DNA of 64,000 nucleotides from Sipunculus nudus (Eukaryota; Annelida; Sipuncula; Golfingiida; Sipunculidae). The DNA is taken from the NCBI GenBank assembly GCA_026874595.1, contig CM049318.1:17348241-17412240 (forward strand), in the 5' to 3' direction. This document shows positions 26,601-38,800 of the stretch, piece after piece; within the stretch, counting starts at the first letter, position 1; every line of letters begins with the position of its first letter. Position numbers and translations under genes: made by a program. Below the pieces are notes generated by a model, which saw nothing but the letters and a program-made list of their open reading frames with translations, was not told where the DNA came from and did not search any database.

Positions 26601-27350
26601 ATTGGCTACACAGCACTACCGCTTTGTGAACATTAATATCAAATTAAAGGGCAAAATCGATCAATCAAAATCACAAATGTATAATTCTGCTACTTTCAAA
26701 AAGTCATTTATTGATTTCTGGGACCCAGTTTCCTATGTTAACACAATTTACTTACATTGTTATAATATATATGACATTATTAGACTCCCGCAAGGTCAAT
26801 TAATACATTATTTCTTCATAAAATGTTGCAAAAAAGCATTTATTAAGACATAATCCCTTTGCTTACACTTTGCTTATGCTTTGCTTATTCTTTGCTTACG
26901 GCGAAATCATCACTGGAATGACACATTTTCCTAAAAATGCACGCTGATATGACCCATAGGGGCGCAGAAGGTTTCCCTGGCTACACAGCAGTTCCGCTTT
27001 TTGAACATTAATATCAAAATAAAGGGCAAAATCGTTCAATCAAAATCACAAATGTATAATTCTCCTACTTAATAAAAGTCATTTATTGATTTCTGGGACC
27101 CATTTTACCATTTAAACACAATTTTCTTACATTGCTTTAATATTTCTGACATTATTAGACTCCCGCAATGTCAATTAATACATTATTTCTTCAGAAAATG
27201 GTGCCAAAAAGCATTTATTAAGACATAATCCCTTTGCTTACACTTTGCTTATTCTTTGATTATTCTTTGCTTACGGCGAAATCATCACTGGAATGACACA
27301 TTTTCCTAAAAATACACGCTGATATGACCCATAGGGACGCAGAAGGGTGC

Positions 27351-29287
27351 CCTGGCTACACAGCAGTTCCGCTTTGTGAACATCAATATCAAAATAAAGG
27401 GCAAAATCGTTCAATCAAAATCACAAATGTATAATTCTGCTACTTTCAAAAAGTCATTTATTGATTTCTGGGACCCGTTTTCCTATTTTAACACAATTTA
27501 CTCACATTGTTATAATATATCTGATACTATTAGGCTCACGCATGGTCAATTAATACATTATTTCTTCAGAAAATGTTGCAAAAAAGCATTTATTAAGACA
27601 TAATCCCTTTGCTTACACTTTGCTTATTCTTTGATTATACTTTGCTTACGGCGAAATCATCACTGGAATGACACATTTTCCTAAAAATACACGCTGATAT
27701 GACCCATAGGGACGCAGAAGAGTGCCCTGGCTACACAGCAGTTCCGCTTTGTGAACATCAATATCAAAATAAAGGGCAAAATCGTTCAATCAAAATCACA
27801 AATGTATAATTCTGCTACTTTCAAAAAGTCATTTATTGATTTCTGGGACCCGTTTTCCTATTTTAACACAATTTACTCACATTGTTATAATATATCTGAT
27901 ACTATTAGGCTCACGCATGGTCAATTAATACATTATTTCTTCAGAAAATGTTGCAAAAAAGCATTTATTAAGACATAATCCCTTTGCGTAGACTTTGCGT
28001 ATGCTTTGCTTATTCTTTGCTTACGGCGAAATCATCACTGGAATGACACATTTTGTTAAAAATACACGCTGATATGACTCATAGGGGCGCAGACGGGTTC
28101 CCTGGCTACACAACAGTTCCGCTTTGTGAACATTAATATCAAAATAAAGGGCAAAATCGTTCAATCAAAATCACAAATGTATAATTCTGCTACCTTCAAA
28201 AAGTCATTTATTGATTTCTTGGACCCATTTTCCTATTTTGACACAATTTACTTACATTGTTGTAATATATCAGACATTATTAGACTCCCGCAAGGTCAAT
28301 TAATACATTATTTCTTCATAAAATGTTGCAAAAAAAGCATTTATTAAGACATAATCCCTTTGCTTACACTTTGCTTATGCTTTGCTTATTCTTTGCTGCA
28401 TTTATTAAGACATAATCCCTTTGCTTACACTTTGCTTATGTTTTGCTTATTCTTTGCTTACGGCGAAATCATCACTGGAATGACACATTTCCTAAAAATA
28501 CACACTGATAGGACCCACAGGGACGCAGACGGGTTCCCTGGCTACACAGCAGTTCTGATAAGTGAACTTTAATATCAAAATAAAGGGCAAAATCGTTCAA
28601 TCAAAATCACAAATTTATAACTGTGGTACTTTCAAAAAGTCATTTATTGATTTCTGGGACCCATTTTACCATTTAAACACAATTTACTTATATTGTTATA
28701 ATATATCTGACATTATTAGACTCCCGCAAGGTCAATTAATACATTATTTCTTCAAAAAATGTTGCAAAAAAAGCATTTATTAAGACATAATCCCTTTACT
28801 TACACTTTATTTATGTTTTGCTTATTCTTTGCTTACGGTGAAATCATCACTGGAATGACACATTTTCCTAAAAATACACGCTGATATGACCCATAGGGAC
28901 GTAGAAGGGTTCATTGGCTACACAGCACTACCGCTTTGTGAACATTAATATCAAATTAAAGGGCAAAATCGATCAATCAAAATCACAAATGTATAATTCT
29001 GCTACTTTCAAAAAGTCATTTATTGATTTCTGGGACCCATTTTACCATTTAAACACAATTTTCTTACATTGCTTTAATATTTCTGACATTATTAGACTCC
29101 CGCAATGTCAATTAATACATTATTTCTTCAGAAAATGGTGCCAAAAAGCATTTATTAAGACATAATCCCTTTGCTTACACTTTGCTTATTCTTTGATTAT
29201 TCTTTGCTTACGGCGAAATCATCACTGGAATGACACATTTTCCTAAAAATACACGCTGATATGACCCATAGGGACGCAGAAGGGTGC
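27351..29287 (+). repeat. 1937-bp pentamer HOR S1-S2-D-F-H
   Basis: This five-unit block is followed directly by 29288-31224 (S1-S2-D-F-V), also 1937 bp, and then by 31225-33162 (T-S2-D-F-V-prime), 1938 bp. Both D units at 28101 and 30038 carry the same two-base deletion (CACATTTCCTAA), while D at 31975 lacks it and has ACAGTGATAGG instead. The first two pentamers are therefore closest to each other. Confidence 0.88.
28913..29287 (+). repeat. Chimeric unit H (V-class 5' part, T-class 3' part)
   Basis: The unit opens like V (ATTGGCTACACAGCACTACC, AATCGATCAATC, GCTACTTTC) and closes like T (CATTTTACCATTTAAAC, TTGCTTTAATATTTC, AGAAAATGGTGCC, TTCTTTGATTATTC). The switch lies within bases identical in both parents, 29011-29039. 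Elsewhere V and T stand side by side and together take 750 bp, whereas H takes 375. H is thus exactly what a one-unit out-of-register exchange or deletion between adjacent V and T would leave. A second H is at 47724. Confidence 0.93.
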
Positions 29288-31224
29288 CCTGGCTACACAG
29301 CAGTTCCGCTTTGTGAACATCAATATCAAAATAAAGGGCAAAATCGTTCAATCAAAATCACAAATGTATAATTCTGCTACTTTCAAAAAGTCATTTATTG
29401 ATTTCTGGGACCCGTTTTCCTATTTTAACACAATTTACTCACATTGTTATAATATATCTGATACTATTAGGCTCACGCATGGTCAATTAATACATTATTT
29501 CTTCAGAAAATGTTGCAAAAAAGCATTTATTAAGACATAATCCCTTTGCTTACACTTTGCTTATTCTTTGATTATACTTTGCTTACGGCGAAATCATCAC
29601 TGGAATGACACATTTTCCTAAAAATACACGCTGATATGACCCATAGGGACGCAGAAGGGTGCCCTGGCTACACAGCAGTTCCGCTTTGTGAACATCAATA
29701 TCAAAATAAAGGGCAAAATCGTTCAATCAAAATCACAAATGTATAATTCTGCTACTTTCAAAAAGTCATTTATTGATTTCTGGGACCCGTTTTCCTATTT
29801 TAACACAATTTACTCACATTGTTATAATATATCTGATACTATTAGGCTCACGCATGGTCAATTAATACATTATTTCTTCAGAAAATGTTGCAAAAAAGCA
29901 TTTATTAAGACATAATCCCTTTGCGTAGACTTTGCGTATGCTTTGCTTATTCTTTGCTTACGGCGAAATCATCACTGGAATGACACATTTTGTTAAAAAT
30001 ACACGCTGATATGACTCATAGGGGCGCAGACGGGTTCCCTGGCTACACAACAGTTCCGCTTTGTGAACATTAATATCAAAATAAAGGGCAAAATCGTTCA
30101 ATCAAAATCACAAATGTATAATTCTGCTACCTTCAAAAAGTCATTTATTGATTTCTTGGACCCATTTTCCTATTTTGACACAATTTACTTACATTGTTGT
30201 AATATATCAGACATTATTAGACTCCCGCAAGGTCAATTAATACATTATTTCTTCATAAAATGTTGCAAAAAAAGCATTTATTAAGACATAATCCCTTTGC
30301 TTACACTTTGCTTATGCTTTGCTTATTCTTTGCTGCATTTATTAAGACATAATCCCTTTGCTTACACTTTGCTTATGTTTTGCTTATTCTTTGCTTACGG
30401 CGAAATCATCACTGGAATGACACATTTCCTAAAAATACACACTGATAGGACCCACAGGGACGCAGACGGGTTCCCTGGCTACACAGCAGTTCTGATAAGT
30501 GAACTTTAATATCAAAATAAAGGGCAAAATCGTTCAATCAAAATCACAAATTTATAACTGTGGTACTTTCAAAAAGCCATTTATTGATTTCTGGGACCCA
30601 TTTTACCATTTAAACACAATTTACTTATATTGTTATAATATATCTGACATTATTAGACTCCCGCAAGGTCAATTAATACATTATTTCTTCAAAAAATGTT
30701 GCAAAAAAAGCATTTATTAAGACATAATCCCTTTACTTACACTTTATTTATGTTTTGCTTATTCTTTGCTTACGGTGAAATCATCACTGGAATGACACAT
30801 TTTCCTAAAAATACACGCTGATATGACCCATAGGGACGTAGAAGGGTTCATTGGCTACACAGCACTACCGCTTTGTGAACATTAATATCAAATTAAAGGG
30901 CAAAATCGATCAATCAAAATCACAAATGTATAATTCTGCTACTTTCAAAAAGTCATTTATTGATTTCTGGGACCCAGTTTCCTATGTTAACACAATTTAC
31001 TTACATTGTTATAATATATATGACATTATTAGACTCCCGCAAGGTCAATTAATACATTATTTCTTCATAAAATGTTGCAAAAAAGCATTTATTAAGACAT
31101 AATCCCTTTGCTTACACTTTGCTTAAGCTTTGCTTATTCTTTGCTTACGGCGAAATCATCACTGGAATGACACATTTTCCTAAAAATGCACGCTGATATG
31201 ACCCATAGGGGCGCAGAAGGTTTC
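29288..31224 (+). repeat. 1937-bp pentamer HOR S1-S2-D-F-V
   Basis: This is the direct tandem copy of 27351-29287. The difference lies in the last unit: V (30850) has GGGACCCAGTTTCCTATG, while H (28913) changes at that point to T-class sequence. V at 30850 also carries a GCTTAAGCTTTGC variant near 31121, shared with the V unit at 55849 about 25 kb away and absent from V at 38975. Confidence 0.87.
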
Positions 31225-33162
31225 CCTGGCTACACAGCAGTTCCGCTTTTTGAACATTAATATCAAAATAAAGGGCAAAATCGTTCAATCAAAATCACAA
31301 ATGTATAATTCTCCTACTTAATAAAAGTCATTTATTGATTTCTGGGACCCATTTTACCATTTAAACACAATTTTCTTACATTGCTTTAATATTTCTGACA
31401 TTATTAGACTCCCGCAATGTCAATTAATACATTATTTCTTCAGAAAATGGTGCCAAAAAGCATTTATTAAGACATAATCCCTTTGCTTACACTTTGCTTA
31501 TTCTTTGATTATTCTTTGCTTACGGCGAAATCATCACTGGAATGACACATTTTCCTAAAAATACACGCTGATATGACCCATAGGGACGCAGAAGGGTGCC
31601 CTGGCTACACAGCAGTTCCGCTTTGTGAACATCAATATCAAAATAAAGGGCAAAATCGTTCAATCAAAATCACAAATGTATAATTCTGCTACTTTCAAAA
31701 AGTCATTTATTGATTTCTGGGACCCGTTTTCCTATTTTAACACAATTTACTCACATTGTTATAATATATCAGATACTATTAGGCTCACGCATGGTCAATT
31801 AATACATTATTTCTTCAGAAAATGTTGCAAAAAAGCATTTATTAAGACATAATCCCTTTGCGTAGACTTTGCGTATGCTTTGCTTATTCTTTGCTTACGG
31901 CGAAATCATCACTGGAATGACACATTTTGTTAAAAATACACGCTGATATGACTCATAGGGGCGCAGACGGGTTCCCTGGCTACACAACAGTTCCGCTTTG
32001 TGAACATTAATATCAAAATAAAGGGCAAAATCGTTCAATCAAAATCACAAATGTATAATTCTGCTACCTTCAAAAAGTCATTTATTGATTTCTTGGACCC
32101 ATTTTCCTATTTTGACACAATTTACTTACATTGTTGTAATATATCAGACATTATTAGACTCCCGCAAGGTCAATTAATACATTATTTCTTCATAAAATGT
32201 TGCAAAAAAAGCATTTATTAAGACATAATCCCTTTGCTTACACTTTGCTTATGCTTTGCTTATTCTTTGCTGCATTTATTAAGACATAATCCCTTTGCTT
32301 ACACTTTGCTTATGTTTTGCTTATTCTTTGCTTACGGCGAAATCATCACTGGAATGACACATTTTCCTAAAAATACACAGTGATAGGACCCACAGGGACG
32401 CAGACGGGTTCCCTGGCTACACAGCAGTTCTGATAAGTGAACTTTAATATCAAAATAAAGGGCAAAATCGTTCAATCTAAATCACAAATTTATAACTGTG
32501 GTACTTTCAAAAAGTCATTTATTGATTTCTGGGACCCATTTTACCATTTAAACACAATTTACTTATATTGTTATAATATATCTGACATTATTAGACTCCC
32601 GCAAGGTCAATTAATACATTATTTCTTCAAAAAATGTTGCAAAAAAAGCATTTATTAAGACATAATCCCTTTACTTACACTTTATTTATGTTTTGCTTAT
32701 TCTTTGCTTACGGTGAAATCATCACTGGAATGACACATTTTCCTAAAAATACACGCTGATATGACCCATAGGGACGTAGAAGGGTTCATTGGCTACACAG
32801 CACTACCGCTTTGTGAACATTAATATCAAATTAAAGGGCAAAATCGATCAATCAAAATCACAAATGTATAATTCTGCTACTTTCAAAAAGTCATTTATTG
32901 ATTTCTGGGACCCAGTTTCCTATGTTAACACAATTTACTTACATTGTTATAATATATATGACATTATTAGACTCCCGCAAGTTCAATTAATACATTATTT
33001 CTTCATAAAATGCTGCAAAAAAGCATTTATTAAGACATAATCCCTTTGCTTACACTTTGCTTATGCTTTGCTTATTCTTTGCTTACGGCGAAATCATCAC
33101 TGGAATGACACATTTTCCAAAAAATACACGCTGATATGACCCATAGGGACGCAGTAGGGTGC
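31225..33162 (+). repeat. 1938-bp pentamer HOR T-S2-D-F-V-prime
   Basis: It recurs at 39350-41287 and 56224-58161 with the same length and diagnostic bases: S2 with ATATCAGATACTATT, D with ACAGTGATAGG, F with CAATCTAAATC, and V-prime with CAAGTTCAATT and ATGCTGC. It always directly precedes an A-class unit, so this set marks the right edge of each V-T-S-D-F tract. Confidence 0.88.
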
Positions 33163-35849
33163 CCTGGCTACACAGCAGTTCCGCTTTGTGAACATCAATA
33201 TCAAAATAAAGGGCAAAATCGTTCAATCAAAATCACAAATGTATAATTTTGCTACTTTCAAAAAGTCATTTATTGATTTCTGGGACCCGTTTTCCTATTT
33301 TAACACAATTTACTTACATTGTTATAATATATCTGATATTGTTAGGCTCCCGCAAGGTCAATTAATACATTATTTCTTCATAAAATGTTGCAAAAAAGCA
33401 TTTATTAAGACATAATCCCTTTGCTTACACTTTGCTTATGCTTTGCTTATTCTTTGCTTACGGCGAAATCATCACTGAAATGACACATTTTCCTAAAAAT
33501 ACACGCTGATATGACCCATAGGGACGCAGAAGGGATCCCTGGCTACACAGCACTTCAGCTTTGTGAACATTAATATCAAAATATAGGGCAAAATCGTTCA
33601 TTCAAAATCACAAATGTATAATTCTGCTACTTTCAAAAAGTCATTTATTGATTTCTTGAACCCATTTTCCTATTTTAACACAATTTACTTACATTGTTAT
33701 AATATATCTAATATTATTAGGCTCACGCATGGTCAATTAATACATTATTTCTTCAGAAAATGTGGCAAAAAAGCATTTATTAAGACATAATCCCTTTGCT
33801 TACATTTTATTTATGTTTTGCTTATTCTTTGCTTACGGCGAAATCATCACTGGAATGACACATTTTCCTAAAAATACACACTGATATGACCCACAGGGAC
33901 GCAGACGGGTTCCCTGGCTACACAGCAGTTCTGAAAAGTGAACTTTAATATCAAAATAAAGGGCGAAATCGTTCAATCAAAATCACAAATTTATAACTGT
34001 GGTACTTTCAAAAAGTCATTTATTGATTTCTGGGACCCATTTTACCATTCAAACACAATTAACTTATATTGTTATAATATATCTGACATTATTAGACCCC
34101 CGCAAGGTCAATTATTACATTATTTCTTCATAAAATGTTGCAAAAAAGCATTTATTAAGACATAATCCCTTTGCTTACACTTTGCTGATGCTTTGCTTAT
34201 TCTTTGCTTACGGCGAAATCATCACTGGAATGACACATTTTCCTAAAAATACACGCTGATATTACCCAAAGGGACGCAGAAGGGTTCCCTGGCTACACAG
34301 CAGTTCCGCTTTGTGAACATTAATTTCAAAATAAAGGGCAAAATCGTCCAATTAAAATCATAAATGTATAATTCTGCTACTTAATAAAAGTCATTTATTG
34401 ATTTCTGGGACCCATTTTCCAATTTCAACACAATTTTCTTAAATTGTTTTAATATTTCTGATATTATTAGAATCCCGCAAGGTCAATTAATACATTATTT
34501 CTTCATAAAATGTTGCAAAAAAAGCATTTATTAAGACATAATCCATTTACTTACACTTTATTTATGTTTTGCTTATTCTTTGCTTACGGTGAAATCTTCA
34601 CTGGAATGACACATTTTCCTAAAAATACACGCTGATATGACCCATAGGGACGTAGAAGGGTTCACTGGCAACACAGCAGTTCCGCTTTGTGAACGTTAAT
34701 ATCAAAATATAGGGCAAATTCGTTCAATTCAAACCACAAATGTATAATTCTGCTACTTTCAAAAAGTCATTTATTGATTTCTTGGACCCATTTTCCTATT
34801 TCAACACAATTTACTTACATTGTTATAATATATCTGACATTATTAGACTCCCGCAAGGTGAATTAATACATTATTTCTTTATAAAATGTTCCAAAAAAGC
34901 ATTTATTAAGACTTAATCCCTTTGCTTACACTCTGCTTATGCTTTGCTTATTCTTTGCTTACGGCGAAATCATCACTGGAATGACACATTTTCCTAAAAA
35001 TACACGCGGATATGATCCATAGGGACGCAGAAGGGTGCCCTGGCTACACAGCAGTTCCGCTTTGTGAACATCAATATCAAAATAAAGGGCAAAATCGTTC
35101 AATCAAAATCACAAATGTATAATTCTGCTACTTTCAAAAAGTCATTTATTGATTTCTAGGACCCGTTTTCCTATGTTAAGACAATTTACTTACATTGTTA
35201 TAATATATCTGATATTATTAGGCTCCCGCAAGGTAAATTTATACATTATTTCTTCATAAAATGTTGCAAAACAGCATTTATTAAGACATAATCCCTTTGC
35301 TTACATTTTGCTTATGCTTTGCTTATTCTTTGCTTACGGCGAAATCATCACTGGAATGACACATTTTCCTAAAAATCCACGCTGATATGACCCATAGGGA
35401 CGCCGAAGGGTTCCCTGGCTACACAGCAGTTCCGCTTTGTGAACATTAATATCAAAATAAAGGGCAAAATCGTTCAATCAAAATCACAAATGTATAATTC
35501 TCCTACTTAATAAAAGTCATTTATTGATTTCTGGGACCCATTTTCCAATTTAAACACAATTTTCTTACATTGCTTTAATATTTCTGATATTATTAGATTC
35601 CCGCAATGTCAATTAATACATTATTTCTTCAGAAAATGGTGCCAAAAAGCATTTATTAAGACATAATCCCTTTGCTTACACTTTGCTTATGCTTTGCTTA
35701 TTCTTTGCTGCATTTATTAAGACATAATCCCTTTGCGTAGACTTTGCGTATGCTTTGCTTATTCTTTGCTTACGGCGAAATCATCACTGGAATGACACAT
35801 TTTGTTAAAAATACACGCTGATATGACTCATAGGGGCGCAGACGGGTTC
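33163..35849 (+). repeat. Seven-unit A-B-C segment of block a1
   Basis: A (33163) has TTTTGCTACTTTC and CTGATATTGTTAGGC. B (33538) starts at a BamHI site and has a stop in the ATATAGGGC variant and ATCTAATATTATTAGG. C (33913) has AAAGGGCGAAATC. Units 34288, 34664 and 35039 resemble 18113, 7375 and 7750 of domain I. Unit 35414 is 436 bp and joins an X-class body to a tail in which the second copy of the 61-bp duplication is S2-type (TTTGCGTAGACTTTGCG). The segment recurs at 50037-52723. Confidence 0.88.
35414..35849 (+). repeat. Chimeric long unit: X-class body, 61-bp duplication, S2-class tail
   Basis: The body has the X marks CTCCTACTTAATAAAAG, CCAATTTAAAC and AGATTCCCGCAATG. The 61-bp copies are at 35649-35709 and 35710-35770. 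The second copy has TTTGCGTAGACTTTGCG, the tail otherwise found after S2 units, and the next unit is D as after every S2. This is a three-way mosaic of X, a D-type breakpoint and S2. Its copy is at 52288-52723. Confidence 0.88.
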
Positions 35850-38800
35850 CCTGGCTACACAACAGTTCCGCTTTGTGAACATTAATATCAAAATAAAGGG
35901 CAAAATCGTTCAATCAAAATCACAAATGTATAATTCTGCTACCTTCAAAAAGTCATTTATTGATTTCTTGGACCCATTTTCCTATTTTGACACAATTTAC
36001 TTACATTGTTGTAATATATCAGACATTATTAGACTCCCGCAAGGTCAATTAATACATTATTTCTTCATAAAATGTTGCAAAAAAAGCATTTATTAAGACA
36101 TAATCCCTTTGCTTACACTTTGCTTATGCTTTGCTTATTCTTTGCTGCATTTATTAAGACATAATCCCTTTGCTTACACTTTGCTTATGTTTTGCTTATT
36201 CTTTGCTTACGGCGAAATCATCACTGGAATGACACATTTTCCTAAAAATACACACTGATAGGACCCACAGGGACGCAGACGGGTTCCCTGGCTACACAGC
36301 AGTTCTGATAAGTGAACTTTAATATCAAAATAAAGGGCAAAATCGTTCAATCAAAATCACAAATTTATAACTGTGGTACTTTCAAAAAGTCATTTATTGA
36401 TTTCTGGGACCCATTTTACCATTTAAACACAATTTACTTATATTGTTATAATATATCTGACATTATTAGACTCCCGCAAGGTCAATTAATACATTATTTC
36501 TTCAAAAAATGTTGCGAAAAAAGCATTTATTAAGACATAATCCCTTTACTTACACTTTATTTATGTTTTGCTTATTCTTTGCTTACGGTGAAATCATCAC
36601 TGGAATGACACATTTTCCTAAAAATACACGCTGATATGACCCATAGGGACGTAGAAGGGTTCATTGGCTACACAGCACTACCGCTTTGTGAACATTAATA
36701 TCAAATTAAAGGGCAAAATCGATCAATCAAAATCACAAATGTATAATTCTGCTACTTTCAAAAAGTCATTTATTGATTTCTGGGACCCAGTTTCCTATGT
36801 TAACACAATTTACTTACATTGTTATAATATATATGACATTATTAGACTCCCGCAAGGTCAATTAATACATTATTTCTTCATAAAATGTTGCAAAAAAGCA
36901 TTTATTAAGACATAATCCCTTTGCTTACACTTTGCTTATGCTTTGCTTATTCTTTGCTTACGGCGAAATCATCACTGGAATGACACATTTTCCTAAAAAT
37001 GCACGCTGATATGACCCATAGGGGCGCAGAAGGTTTCCCTGGCTACACAGCAGTTCCGCTTTTTGAACATTAATATCAAAATAAAGGGCAAAATCGTTCA
37101 ATCAAAATCACAAATGTATAATTCTCCTACTTAATAAAAGTCATTTATTGATTTCTGGGACCCATTTTACCATTTAAACACAATTTTCTTACATTGCTTT
37201 AATATTTCTGACATTATTAGACTCCCGCAATGTCAATTAATACATTATTTCTTCAGAAAATGGTGCCAAAAAGCATTTATTAAGACATAATCCCTTTGCT
37301 TACACTTTGCTTATTCTTTGATTATTCTTTGCTTACGGCGAAATCATCACTGGAATGACACATTTTCCTAAAAATACACGCTGATATGACCCATAGGGAC
37401 GCAGAAGGGTGCCCTGGCTACACAGCAGTTCCGCTTTGTGAACATCAATATCAAAATAAAGGGCAAAATCGTTCAATCAAAATCACAAATGTATAATTCT
37501 GCTACTTTCAAAAAGTCATTTATTGATTTCTGGGACCCGTTTTCCTATTTTAACACAATTTACTCACATTGTTATAATATATCTGATACTATTAGGCTCA
37601 CGCATGGTCAATTAATACATTATTTCTTCAGAAAATGTTGCAAAAAAGCATTTATTAAGACATAATCCCTTTGCTTACACTTTGCTTATTCTTTGATTAT
37701 ACTTTGCTTACGGCGAAATCATCACTGGAATGACACATTTTCCTAAAAATACACGCTGATATGACCCATAGGGACGCAGAAGGGTGCCCTGGCTACACAG
37801 CAGTTCCGCTTTGTGAACATCAATATCAAAATAAAGGGCAAAATCGTTCAATCAAAATCACAAATGTATAATTCTGCTACTTTCAAAAAGTCATTTATTG
37901 ATTTCTGGGACCCGTTTTCCTATTTTAACACAATTTACTCACATTGTTATAATATATCTGATACTATTAGGCTCACGCATGGTCAATTAATACATTATTT
38001 CTTCAGAAAATGTTGCAAAAAAGCATTTATTAAGACATAATCCCTTTGCGTAGACTTTGCGTATGCTTTGCTTATTCTTTGCTTACGGCGAAATCATCAC
38101 TGGAATGACACATTTTGTTAAAAATACACGCTGATATGACTCATAGGGGCGCAGACGGGTTCCCTGGCTACACAACAGTTCCGCTTTGTGAACATTAATA
38201 TCAAAATAAAGGGCAAAATCGTTCAATCAAAATCACAAATGTATAATTCTGCTACCTTCAAAAAGTCATTTATTGATTTCTTGGACCCATTTTCCTATTT
38301 TGACACAATTTACTTACATTGTTGTAATATATCAGACATTATTAGACTCCCGCAAGGTCAATTAATACATTATTTCTTCATAAAATGTTGCAAAAAAAGC
38401 ATTTATTAAGACATAATCCCTTTGCTTACACTTTGCTTATGCTTTGCTTATTCTTTGCTGCATTTATTAAGACATAATCCCTTTGCTTACACTTTGCTTA
38501 TGTTTTGCTTATTCTTTGCTTACGGCGAAATCATCACTGGAATGACACATTTCCTAAAAATACACACAGATAGGACCCACAGGGACGCAGACGGGTTCCC
38601 TGGCTACACAGCAGTTCTGATAAGTGAACTTTAATATCAAAATAAAGGGCAAAATCGTTCAATCTAAATCACAAATTTATAACTGTGGTACTTTCAAAAA
38701 GTCATTTATTGATTTCTGGGACCCATTTTACCATTTAAACACAATTTACTTATATTGTTATAATATATCTGACATTATTAGACTCCCGCAAGGTCAATTA

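Larger units (their letters stand above)
26601..33162 (+). repeat. Domain II entry block: V, T-S1-S2-D-F-H, S1-S2-D-F-V, T-S2-D-F-V-prime
   Basis: Units start at 26601 V, 26976 T, 27351 S1, 27726 S2, 28101 D, 28537 F, 28913 H, 29288 S1, 29663 S2, 30038 D, 30474 F, 30850 V, 31225 T, 31600 S2, 31975 D, 32412 F and 32788 V-prime (CAAGTTCAATT in place of CAAGGTCAATT). The part from 26601 to about 30 kb recurs at 45412 with an offset of 18811 bp. The part from about 29011 onward matches at an offset of 16874 bp. The two registers overlap through the repeated pentamer. Confidence 0.9.

Noticed and set aside
28360-28572. 70-codon frame in some long D units (also at 30297, 38422, 47171 and 55296)
   Set aside because: It exists only where the 61-bp duplication combines with a two-base deletion in CACATTTCC. 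It reads through the 11-bp subrepeats, so its leucine/phenylalanine-rich start is a by-product of CTTTGCTTA repeats.
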